Below are positions 1 to 5,359 of a stretch of 5,359 nucleotides of DNA, in pieces. Below the pieces are notes generated by a model, which saw only the letters and a list, made by a program, of their open reading frames with translations, was not told the DNA's origin and ran no database searches. The number at the start of each line of letters is the position of its first letter. Position 1 is the stretch's first letter. Location: assembly GCA_027451455.1 (NCBI GenBank), contig DAIDJI010000428.1, positions 1 to 5,359 on the forward strand, written 5' to 3'. Both the position numbers and the translations under genes were made by a program. The DNA is from Planctomycetales bacterium. Lineage in GTDB: Bacteria > Planctomycetota > Planctomycetia > Isosphaerales > Isosphaeraceae.

Positions 1-124
1 TTCCTCGCGCCTCGTGAATGGCCATCAAGGATGACCCAGGAATCGGATTGCCGCGTGAATCCGTGGAACTAAAGCGCCATCTCCACATCGTTCGATTCGC
101 TCCCCAGTCGCGCCGGCGCGGGCA

Positions 125-1114
125 TCAACCTGCCCGCATTCCCCTGGTGGTGCCGGCGATCCCCGACTGGAGCACCAGGGAATGCGTCGGATTTGCCCGA
201 ATAAACAGCCATGCCGCCCAGGCGTAAAGGCCCACGGCCCGCAGGGCGGAAACGATCGCCAAGGCAATGAACAATCCATACACGATATGCTCGACCAGGA
301 GCATGCCGTAGACCGCCGCGATGGCCATTGCGAAGAGCGCCTGGCGCAGCGGCTTGACGGGTGTCGTCGCAGGGTCGGGGATCATGTACAGGGTAAAGAC
401 CATGAACGCCGCACTTGTCATCGGCGTCAGGGGCACGATCCATGACGTCCCGAAGGACCAGCTCCGTACCTGACCCTGAATGACAAAGGCGATCAGCCAG
501 GTCAGGACCATCGTCAGCCGGCCCGTGAACAGCCCGTGGACGACCAGGCCCGTCGCCAGCACCAGGCCGGGCAGCGCCCAGTGCCACATGCCGGTCAGGT
601 TCTCCGTGAAGTGATACGGAGGTGCCACCCCGATTGACGGGAACAGGAGCAGCGTGGCGACGATCCCCAGGTTTGACGGGTTGAAGATGTGCTGCGTCTT
701 GCCATCGCCCACGGGTGCCCGGAAGAGCACCTTCGAGCAGATGGAGAGGCCGGCGCTGAACATCACCGGTAGGAGTCGATCGCTCGGATACAGGATCATC
801 GAAACGGCCAGGCCCGGGATGATGGCGGGCGGCAGGAAGTTGAGGAAATCCGCCCAGGAGCCGGCATATCGCGGCCTGCGGCCGTTGACTCGCGCGTCGG
901 TCCACTCCAGAAGGAACTGGAGGACGATGGCCGTCGCGACACCGACGAACGGCTGGATGTGCGACTGCTCGAAGCCCAGGAACAGGTGGCCGAGGATGTT
1001 CCAGACGATGAGTAAAATGGTGAAGTACCACAGCGCGAAATATCGTCGCATCGCGCTGCGCTTCGGGTAGAACTGCAACGTTGTAATTGCGTCGGCCGTC
1101 GTTGCTGTCGCCAT
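125..1114 (-). CDS. RnfD/NqrB-like integral membrane protein (UnbU family)
   Basis: A 329-residue polytopic membrane protein. I count about nine or ten hydrophobic segments, near residues 26-46, 54-70, 91-108, 114-130, 148-163, 177-197, 200-213, 232-246, 256-276 and 277-291. Two signatures match the RnfD/NqrB family: GKTQHIFNPSNLG (138-150), corresponding to the GKxxxNP region, and YMIPDPATTP (243-252), corresponding to the DPVTSP region. RnfD/NqrB proteins are flavin-carrying membrane subunits of ion-pumping oxidoreductases. I see no S/D-G-A-T motif, where those proteins bind FMN covalently, so that activity should not be assumed. The pairing with an UnbV-type partner points to the UnbU branch known from enediyne clusters. 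The ATG at 1114 is chosen because it overlaps the upstream stop (TAATG) and has AAGGGAGA upstream. The same frame stays open to 1513, but that extension is Arg/Gly/Pro-rich and lies antisense-free over the partner gene in another frame, so it is rejected. Family is fairly sure; function is unknown. Confidence 0.85.
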   Translation of the reverse strand: MATATTADAITTLQFYPKRSAMRRYFALWYFTILLIVWNILGHLFLGFEQSHIQPFVGVATAIVLQFLLEWTDARVNGRRPRYAGSWADFLNFLPPAIIPGLAVSMILYPSDRLLPVMFSAGLSICSKVLFRAPVGDGKTQHIFNPSNLGIVATLLLFPSIGVAPPYHFTENLTGMWHWALPGLVLATGLVVHGLFTGRLTMVLTWLIAFVIQGQVRSWSFGTSWIVPLTPMTSAAFMVFTLYMIPDPATTPVKPLRQALFAMAIAAVYGMLLVEHIVYGLFIALAIVSALRAVGLYAWAAWLFIRANPTHSLVLQSGIAGTTRGMRAG

Positions 1115-3111
1115 TAAAGCTCTCCCTTGCGATCCGCCGGCCAGGCGAGTCGGATGGTGTGCCAGCCTGCCTTCAAGGAAAACGTTTCCTCGTGGGGATG
1201 GCCGTCCGGGTCGCGCCATCGGATTTCCACGGGGGCCTCGGTGAGGGTATCGAGACCCAGGTGGATGTCCGGGGCGCGTTTCCCGGCATTGCCGGCCCCG
1301 CCGTCGATCTGGACCACCCGCTTGCGCCCGTCCGGCAAGCGAACGGCCACCGAGGCGCCGATGGCCGGCCGGCCCGGATTCTCTGCGGTCGGATGCCCGA
1401 TACCCGGCTCGACGAGCGTGGGCTTTCCTTTCTCCAATGGGACCAGGAGGTGCAGCCCCATGAAGTGGCCCGGTTTGGGGCACTCGTTGTGGTAGAAGGA
1501 AGACGGCTGCCATTGATTCGCGAGCGCGAAGTCGAGCCGGCCGTCGGCGTCCACATCGGCCAGGGAAATGCCACGCGTCAGCAACGCCTCCGACATGGAG
1601 TGACCGTCCTGCAGTGTCAGCCCGGGGGCCACGTCGTAATAGCGGCCGTCACTGGCCCGGGCGAAGAAGGCGAAGGTGTCATGGCCGCTGACATCATCGC
1701 CGGGCTGAAGGCTCGGCCAGAACTTCGGGTTGTGCAGGAGCTGGTTGTTGCTCGTGCCGAGGCTCTGCAGCTCAGGCCACTTGTTGAGCTGCCCCTTGAT
1801 GAAGCCGTTCGCCTGGAGTGCCTCTGGGATGCCGTCGTTGTTCAGGTCGGCGAGCCGACAGTCCCACGACCAGCCGCTGCGCGCCAGGCCCAGTTCCTCG
1901 CTGGCCTGGCGGAACGGGGCGATCCCATCCTTCATGCGCCCGGTCTGGCCGGTGTTCAGCCACAGAAAATGGGTTTCTGTCAGTGCCCAACTGGACGTGA
2001 GGTTGCTCACATAGATATCCAGAAGCCCATCGCCGTTGACGTCGCCGATATCCACGCCCATGCCCTTGAAGGAATCCTCGTTGATCACGCACGAGGCCGG
2101 CGTGTTCATCGTGCGCTCTCCGCGCAGGGCCGCGAACTGGAAGCGCTCGCGGGTCGAGCGATTGTGCAGCAGGCGGTCCGGGCCGAAGTCGTTGGAGACG
2201 TAGATTTCCGGCAGCAGGTCGCCGTCGAGGTCGGCGGGGCCGATGGCAAAGGTCCAGCCGTGAGTCAGTTCTTCGGCGACCGCATCGTCCTGCGGGTTGA
2301 ATCGGACCGTCGGGTGCCGGCCCGAGGTTGCACCCGCAAACCGGAAGAATCGGAGACCACCGCCGTTGCCCGACCTCGCCAGCGAGTCATGAAGGCTCTG
2401 GAACCCTTGCGCCTTCTCGTCGAGCATTCGGGAGCCGTCGGGAAAGTAATTGCCCACGATCAGGTCGAGGTGCCCATTGCCGTCGATGTCGACCGCGGCG
2501 GCCGTCGACGAGTACCAGCGGTCGCCGCCCGGAATCAGTTCCTGCGCCTCGAATTCGGCGGCTGAGGGTGATGTCCTTGAGTCGGCCGGCGTCCTGCGCA
2601 GATAGACGATCGGGCTCCGGCCCCAGTGGACGATGAGCACGTCCAGCAGTCCGTCCTCATTCAGATCAGCGATCAGGGGGCCCTCGGGGCACATCGTCGC
2701 GGGGTCCCAGTTGGGAAACGACGATCCGGGGTCAAGTGCGAATGTTTCGTAACGCTCCCCAGTGCCCGGCACCGGACCGCAAATGACCTGGTCGGTGCGG
2801 GGGTCGATCCAGACGACGTCGTTCTGAAGCCCATCGCCGTCCAGGTCGCCGAGCGCCACACTGGCCCCGAGCGTGGACAGGTAGGCTCGGATGTGCTGCA
2901 TGCTGGGGTGGACCTTGCGGACATACTTGTACGGAGGGTGGTTGGCCACTTCGGGCAGCGGGGTCCGGCTGAACCGGAAGTTGTTGACGACCTTTTCTGA
3001 CTCGGCCCTGGTGAGCGCCGGCTCGCGCGTCATGGCGTACAGGACGATGACAATGACCGCAGACACAAAGAGGGTGGCTCGGCGCCGGAACGATCCGGGT
3101 GGTCGGTTCAT
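1114..3111 (-). CDS. Membrane-anchored FG-GAP/VCBS repeat protein with C-terminal ASPIC/UnbV domain (CRTAC1-like)
   Basis: A 665-residue protein. Residues 1-11 are basic and 12-27 are a hydrophobic segment without a clear cleavage site, so it is probably anchored in the membrane with the rest outside the cytoplasm. Seven Asp-rich calcium-binding-type loops follow: GDLDGDGLQND (88-98), ADLNEDGLLD (148-157), VDIDGNGHLD (207-216), ADLDGDLLPE (293-302), GDVNGDGLLD (356-365), ADLNNDGIPE (421-430) and ADVDADGRLD (518-527). This fits a seven-bladed FG-GAP beta-propeller. Residues about 580-655 match the ASPIC/UnbV domain (AIGASVAVRLPDG, then GGAG, DIHLGLD and VEIRWRDPDG). The start at 3111 is preceded by AGGGGA nine bases upstream and leads straight into the anchor; the frame runs on to 3261 but that extension overlaps the upstream gene. 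It is co-transcribed with, and likely translationally coupled to, the UnbU-like gene. Such proteins are usually thought to bind ligands or partners; no catalytic residues are visible. Domain call is strong, role unknown. Confidence 0.92.
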   Translation of the reverse strand: MNRPPGSFRRRATLFVSAVIVIVLYAMTREPALTRAESEKVVNNFRFSRTPLPEVANHPPYKYVRKVHPSMQHIRAYLSTLGASVALGDLDGDGLQNDVVWIDPRTDQVICGPVPGTGERYETFALDPGSSFPNWDPATMCPEGPLIADLNEDGLLDVLIVHWGRSPIVYLRRTPADSRTSPSAAEFEAQELIPGGDRWYSSTAAAVDIDGNGHLDLIVGNYFPDGSRMLDEKAQGFQSLHDSLARSGNGGGLRFFRFAGATSGRHPTVRFNPQDDAVAEELTHGWTFAIGPADLDGDLLPEIYVSNDFGPDRLLHNRSTRERFQFAALRGERTMNTPASCVINEDSFKGMGVDIGDVNGDGLLDIYVSNLTSSWALTETHFLWLNTGQTGRMKDGIAPFRQASEELGLARSGWSWDCRLADLNNDGIPEALQANGFIKGQLNKWPELQSLGTSNNQLLHNPKFWPSLQPGDDVSGHDTFAFFARASDGRYYDVAPGLTLQDGHSMSEALLTRGISLADVDADGRLDFALANQWQPSSFYHNECPKPGHFMGLHLLVPLEKGKPTLVEPGIGHPTAENPGRPAIGASVAVRLPDGRKRVVQIDGGAGNAGKRAPDIHLGLDTLTEAPVEIRWRDPDGHPHEETFSLKAGWHTIRLAWPADRKGEL
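1121..1128 (-). promoter_or_regulatory. Ribosome binding site of the UnbU-like gene, inside the upstream gene
   Basis: AAGGGAGA on the minus strand, with seven bases to the ATG at 1114. It lies within the last codons (Lys-Gly-Glu) of the FG-GAP gene, whose TAA shares its final A with the ATG (TAATG). This arrangement favours termination-reinitiation and fixes the start. Confidence 0.8.
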
Positions 3112-3120
3112 GGTACATGT

Positions 3121-3126
3121 TCCCCT
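3121..3126 (-). promoter_or_regulatory. Ribosome binding site of the FG-GAP/ASPIC gene
   Basis: AGGGGA on the minus strand, nine bases before the ATG at 3111. It supports the start at 3111 over the in-frame upstream ATG at 3261, which would overlap the 118-codon gene. Confidence 0.65.
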
Positions 3127-3178
3127 GTCGATACCGAATGGATCTTCGCCCGGTTCTTTTCGATCGATTCCTGGTTGA

Positions 3179-3535
3179 CTACCCTTTCTCGTCCGGCGTC
3201 CAGTCGGGCCCGTCGTAGGTGAGCCGCTCATCGAGGCTGACGCCGAACCCGTAGGGGTCATCGAGATCCTTCAGGATCGTGCAGATCATCCGCAGGGACT
3301 CCTCATGCCCGGACGATTCTCTCGCCAGGAAAGCCAGGCGGGACTCCACGTCGTTCGCCCGCCGCTTCATTCGGTCGATCGAACGGTCGAGGTGGACGAG
3401 CCGGCCCTCCGCCTCCGACAGGCGGGATGCCAGGAAGAGCACAGCGGTCTTCAGGTCGACGTGGCCGCTCTCCAGGGCGGCGAGGAGGGCCATGGCCGGG
3501 CTTTTCTCCCGAGTGTCGAGGCGATCCGAGTCCAT
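3179..3535 (-). CDS. Hypothetical protein, 118 residues, probable coiled coil
   Basis: I do not recognise the family. The protein is soluble, charged and helical in character, with no signal peptide or membrane span. Residues about 38-72 (Glu/Arg/Leu-rich, including RLSEAEGRLVHLDRSIDRMK) have hydrophobic spacing that fits a short coiled coil. The C-terminus is acidic and aromatic (DDPYGFGVSLDERLTYDGPDW, residues 92-112). It lies 67 nt upstream of the FG-GAP gene on the same strand and could be the first gene of that transcript. The ATG at 3535 has only a weak GAGAAA upstream. An internal ATG at 3493 (residue 15) has GGGAGA 11 bases upstream and could be the true start, giving 104 residues. 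Coding status is supported by a coherent amphipathic sequence and its position. Opposite-strand frames here read as Arg/Ser-rich shadow. Confidence 0.7.
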   Translation of the reverse strand: MDSDRLDTREKSPAMALLAALESGHVDLKTAVLFLASRLSEAEGRLVHLDRSIDRMKRRANDVESRLAFLARESSGHEESLRMICTILKDLDDPYGFGVSLDERLTYDGPDWTPDEKG

Positions 3536-3549
3536 GTAAGATTTCTCGC

Positions 3550-3557
3550 TTTATATA
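3550..3557 (-). promoter_or_regulatory. AT-rich -10-like element before the 118-codon gene
   Basis: TATATAAA on the minus strand, inside an unusually AT-rich patch (3549-3560) in GC-rich DNA, about 15 bases upstream of the ATG at 3535. No good -35 hexamer is seen 16-18 bases further upstream. If this is the -10 box, the leader would be about 10 nt or less, which would fit the weak ribosome site or favour the internal start at 3493. Confidence 0.3.
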
Positions 3558-3569
3558 TTGATGCGTGGG

Positions 3570-3591
3570 TCCTCGATGACTCTCCCGAGGA
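3570..3591. repeat. Inverted repeat upstream of the 118-codon gene
   Basis: TCCTCG (3570-3575) and CGAGGA (3586-3591) form a perfect 6-bp stem with a 10-base loop. It lies directly upstream of the AT-rich -10-like element, where a -35 region or regulator site would be expected. Confidence 0.3.
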
Positions 3592-3700
3592 TCATCCATC
3601 AGCAGAGGTAAGCGGTCCGAGGCCCGTGGCTCAGATCCTTGCGATCGGTTTACGATGTACGAAAACGAACGTGGCGTGACTGGCGCGCAGGCCCGATGGA

Positions 3701-3723
3701 CCGGGCGCGGTGCAGCGCACCGG
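3701..3723. repeat. Compact inverted repeat in the intergenic gap
   Basis: The stretch can fold as a 6-bp stem CGGTGC / GCACCG (3708-3713, 3717-3722) with an AGC loop, or alternatively as CCGGGCGC / GCGCACCGG with one bulged A and a six-base loop. It is GC-rich and could be chance, but it lies in non-coding sequence. Confidence 0.3.
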
Positions 3724-3959
3724 AGAATCCGGGACGCCCCGAGAAGCGAGCCCAGGCGGGCGTGATCAACCCCCGACGAGGACGGTCGCCAGCAGTCCGA
3801 GCGCGCCGGACCCGGTTACGCTGCGGTTGCGCGCGAACCGTGGGTCTACGAGCGTCGAGCGAGACGGCGTGGCCATCGTCGTTCACCCCAGGAATATCGG
3901 TGGTTCAGTGGTCTCTGCGCGTTCAGAGGGACCGTCAGATGACGCAGCCCGTCTGCTCT

Positions 3960-3974
3960 GGCAGTCGCACTGCC
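3960..3974 (-). terminator. Hairpin downstream of the secreted-protein gene
   Basis: Perfect 6-bp stem GGCAGT / ACTGCC with a CGC loop, 37 bases beyond the stop codon of the 4012-4455 gene. There is no T-run after it, so it is at best a U-less terminator or a 3'-end stabilising stem. Confidence 0.3.
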
Positions 3975-4011
3975 CCGATGGGCACGCGGTCTGACCGATG
4001 AGGGTGAACGA

Positions 4012-4455
4012 TCAGGCGGGAGGAGGATGGAAGATCGATGGCTTGTGCCCGGCGGGCCGAGCGGCCGGTTCATCCGGCACGAGGCGGGGCAGGGACACAG
4101 CGATCGGGCTCAGTGCGGCATCGAGTGCGATCCACTGATTCGGACCGCCGGAACTGAGCGAGGCGGTGGACGGGGGCCGCGGGACGCCACTCGAGCAGCC
4201 GGGGCCCGAGCAACGTCGGGGAGCCGGCCGGTCGGGCTGATCCTGTTCCGAAGTCCCTGTGCGGGTCGCGGACAGACCGCCGGTGATCAGGTCATCCAGC
4301 CGGTTGTGGGCGAGCAGCCGCTCGGACTTCGACGTGACGAGGTGGTTGTTGCAGCCGGCCGAGGCAGGTCGCGGCGCAGCGAAGCACTGGATCAGGAGCA
4401 GCAACAGCGCCCCCGTGCTCCATCGCGCCTGTCGCCCGAGTCGATCAGACTGCAT
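4012..4455 (-). CDS. Small secreted Pro/Ser-rich protein with Cys motif, unknown function
   Basis: A 147-residue protein of a type I do not assign to a named family. Residues 1-12 are basic, about 14-27 are hydrophobic (GALLLLLIQCFAA), and PASA at 30-33 followed by GC is a good signal peptidase I site. A lipoprotein reading at Cys35 is weaker, because the -3 position is Ser. The predicted mature part starts with GCNNHLVTSKS, has a short helical stretch (RLLAHNRLDDLITGG, 46-60), then a low-complexity Pro/Arg/Ser region with CSGPGCSS at 82-89, and ends in SIFHPPPA. The start at 4455 has GCGGGG five bases upstream. It is an independent gene: the next minus-strand gene begins 476 nt away and the upstream neighbour is divergent. 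The organised signal peptide and start site argue against a chance frame, though the Pro/Arg-rich part alone would not be convincing. Confidence 0.65.
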   Translation of the reverse strand: MQSDRLGRQARWSTGALLLLLIQCFAAPRPASAGCNNHLVTSKSERLLAHNRLDDLITGGLSATRTGTSEQDQPDRPAPRRCSGPGCSSGVPRPPSTASLSSGGPNQWIALDAALSPIAVSLPRLVPDEPAARPAGHKPSIFHPPPA

Positions 4456-4460
4456 CTCAA

Positions 4461-4466
4461 CCCCGC
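4461..4466 (-). promoter_or_regulatory. Ribosome binding site of the secreted-protein gene
   Basis: GCGGGG on the minus strand, five bases before the ATG at 4455. It is GC-rich and less purine-rich than a standard site, so it supports the start only moderately. Confidence 0.45.
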
Positions 4467-4646
4467 CATCGAGCCGGATCCTTTATGGATCTGGCGACCT
4501 GCCTCGAGAATGGATATCGGCGAAATGGGACGCATGCGCAAGACTCGCTGCGCAATACGATAACAAACTACCGTACCGGAACCTGACGTTGCAAGATGCG
4601 ATCCAGAATTCGAGGCCGCAAGCCGCTGGCCAGGGTCGCTCCCTGA

Positions 4647-4670
4647 CTCCATCATGGAATACTGATGGAG
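4647..4670. promoter_or_regulatory. Perfect 8-bp inverted repeat, candidate operator or RNA hairpin
   Basis: CTCCATCA (4647-4654) and TGATGGAG (4663-4670) are exact reverse complements around an 8-base spacer. The arm centres are 16 bp apart. It is not a GC-run palindrome of the sort expected by chance in this DNA. It lies 152 bases before the GTG start of the plus-strand gene and has no T-tract, so an operator is preferred to a terminator. Confidence 0.4.
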
Positions 4671-4810
4671 ATCCCGGGCCGGAGCCGGATTGGCTTCCCG
4701 GCGGAGTCGGCCGGGCCGATCGACCTGTCTCAACGAGCGGCGCCGGCGGCGGAATGGAGAGGCGGATCGGTCAAAAGGCCATTCCTGCCGAGCAATGGAA
4801 CGGACCCGGA

Positions 4811-4815
4811 AGGGG
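4811..4815 (+). promoter_or_regulatory. Ribosome binding site deciding a GTG start
   Basis: AGGGG six bases before GTG 4822 is the best Shine-Dalgarno match near the beginning of this frame. The upstream in-frame ATGs at 4690 and 4795 have none comparable. Confidence 0.65.
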
Positions 4816-4821
4816 AAAGCC

Positions 4822-5340
4822 GTGCCGATCGCTGACGCGAGGCAGTTCTATCAGAGTGTACGAGGGAGCCTCCGCGCGGCGGCCGCTGTGCTGACCCTCG
4901 ACGTGGTGCTCTCCGGATCGATCCTCATGGCATCGGTCTTCTGTCCGATCTGGGTTCTCGTCAGCATTCTGAGGAGTACCATCGTCCGCCCTGGTTGGGG
5001 AATCGCCCTGGCGCGGGTCTTCATTCCCGCCCTGACGTTGTTCCTGGTGAAGGCCAACGACGCCTTTCAACTCAGTGTCGCCGAGGCCCATGCGCAGCGA
5101 ATCATCGCGGCCTGCGAGCAATTCCACGCCGACAAGGGGCGTTTCCCCAGGAATCTCGATGAGCTCGTGCCGAACGACATGAACTCCGTTCCGGTCGCCA
5201 AGTACTGTCTGGGGCCGGGGAGCCGCTTCTTTTACTCGGCCGGCTCTGGAAATCATGCTATGCTCGCATGGCAGATTGTCGCTCCGTACTACCGGAAGAT
5301 TTACAACTTTGAAACGCGTCGCTGGAGCTACCTCGAATAA
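4822..5340 (+). CDS. Small membrane protein with prepilin/GspG-like C-terminal segment
   Basis: A 172-residue protein, not assigned to a named gene. The N-terminal half is hydrophobic: one long or two short membrane segments between residues 18 and 50, and another at about 60-77. The C-terminal half holds AHAQRIIAACEQFHADKGRF (89-108) followed by PRNLDELVP (109-117), closely like the 'residues preceding Pro-x-x-Leu-x-x-Leu' part of type II secretion pseudopilins and related prepilin-like proteins, where a helix runs into a small beta domain. The end is Tyr/Trp-rich (YYRKIYNFETRRWSYLE). There is no prepilin peptidase site (G-F-x-x-x-E) at the N-terminus, so it is not a normal pilin. I chose the GTG at 4822 because AGGGG sits six bases upstream. 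The frame runs back through ATG 4795 to ATG 4690, but those residues are Arg-rich, and the ATG at 4795 lacks a ribosome site. A possible next start (ATG at 5356 after AGGGCGAG) lies at the window's edge. Confidence 0.8.
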   Translation: MPIADARQFYQSVRGSLRAAAAVLTLDVVLSGSILMASVFCPIWVLVSILRSTIVRPGWGIALARVFIPALTLFLVKANDAFQLSVAEAHAQRIIAACEQFHADKGRFPRNLDELVPNDMNSVPVAKYCLGPGSRFFYSAGSGNHAMLAWQIVAPYYRKIYNFETRRWSYLE

Positions 5341-5359
5341 GGGGCCCAGGGCGAGATGA

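Larger units (their letters stand above)
3536..4011. other. 476-nt non-coding gap with several short hairpins
   Basis: No frame here has a convincing protein: all are Arg/Pro/Ser-rich and lack ribosome sites. What can be seen are perfect or near-perfect stem-loops at 3570-3591, 3701-3723 and 3960-3974, and the AT-rich patch near 3550. It probably contains the end of the secreted-protein transcript and the promoter of the minus-strand block. A small RNA or a decayed gene cannot be excluded. Confidence 0.5.
4456..4821. other. Divergent intergenic region, 366 nt
   Basis: Separates the minus-strand secreted-protein gene from the plus-strand membrane-protein gene, so it must hold promoters for both unless one is read from elsewhere. 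I find no convincing -35/-10 pair. The least GC-rich part is about 4555-4580. A perfect dyad lies at 4647-4670, an 8-bp palindrome CTGGCCAG at 4626-4633, and a CCCGGC / GCCGGG stem at 4697-4715. Confidence 0.55.

Noticed and set aside
23..25. Possible minus-strand ATG of a further gene running off the left edge
   Set aside because: Only about eight codons are visible and no ribosome site precedes it.
69..1031. A 320-codon minus-strand frame overlapping the UnbU-like gene
   Set aside because: Arg/Pro/His-rich with no membrane pattern; it is the frame-shifted reading of the membrane protein, which has clear helices and family motifs.
1115..1513. 133-codon N-terminal extension of the UnbU-like frame
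   Set aside because: It is Arg/Gly/Pro-rich, overlaps the FG-GAP gene in another frame, and the ATG at 1114 has its own ribosome site and stop/start overlap.
1087..2565. A 492-codon plus-strand open frame antisense to the FG-GAP gene
   Set aside because: It mirrors the FG-GAP gene, whose repeats and ASPIC domain are unmistakable. The plus-strand translation is repetitive Val/Ala/Arg/Gly sequence with no domain, a usual shadow of high third-position GC.
3112..3261. 50-residue N-terminal extension of the FG-GAP protein
   Set aside because: It would overlap the end of the 118-codon gene and put 50 polar residues before the membrane anchor; the start at 3111 has a ribosome site.
3639..4001. Open frames on both strands in the gap (3639-4001, 3650-3886, 3710-3994, 3846-4073)
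   Set aside because: All are Arg/Pro/Ser-rich, lack ribosome sites and show no organised hydrophobic or helical pattern.
4027..4894. Plus-strand frames 4027-4563 and 4259-4894
   Set aside because: The first is antisense to the secreted-protein gene. The second runs across the divergent promoter region and into the 4822 gene in another frame; neither has a domain-like sequence.
1..5359. CRISPR array, tRNA, rRNA or insertion sequence
   Set aside because: No regularly spaced direct repeats, cloverleaf, rRNA core sequence or transposase with terminal repeats could be found by eye.

Overview
The window is GC-rich, densely coding bacterial DNA. A large FG-GAP/VCBS propeller protein with a C-terminal ASPIC/UnbV domain, a secreted low-complexity protein and a small prepilin-like membrane protein together suggest a planctomycete, perhaps of the Isosphaeraceae type. 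This is inferred from gene style and composition; there is no rRNA or marker gene here to confirm it.

Layout. Four genes lie on the minus strand and one on the plus strand. Read in the direction of transcription, the minus-strand block starts with a short coiled-coil-like protein of unknown function (3179-3535). After a 67-nt gap comes a membrane-anchored seven-repeat FG-GAP protein with an ASPIC/UnbV C-terminus (1114-3111). This is joined by a one-base TAATG stop/start overlap to a polytopic membrane protein of the RnfD/NqrB/UnbU type (125-1114). To the right lies a separate minus-strand gene for a small secreted, Pro/Ser-rich, Cys-containing protein (4012-4455). Divergent from it, on the plus strand, is a small membrane protein with a GspG/prepilin-like C-terminal segment (GTG start at 4822, ending at 5340).

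Non-coding stretches. The 476-nt gap 3536-4011 has no convincing gene. It holds several compact hairpins and an AT-rich, -10-like patch next to the 118-codon gene. The 366-nt divergent gap 4456-4821 holds a perfect 8-bp inverted repeat (4647-4654 / 4663-4670) that could be an operator or an RNA hairpin. The first 124 bases hold nothing firmly assignable.

How the genes may work together. The translationally coupled UnbV-like/UnbU-like pair is the most notable content. The same two families sit side by side in the conserved cassette of enediyne warhead clusters. Here no polyketide synthase is seen, and the RnfD-like protein keeps the FNPSN and DPxTxP signatures but has no SGAT-type flavinylation motif. 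The reading offered is a two-part envelope complex: a polytopic membrane subunit plus a membrane-anchored, calcium-binding extracytoplasmic propeller. Its biochemical role is unknown.
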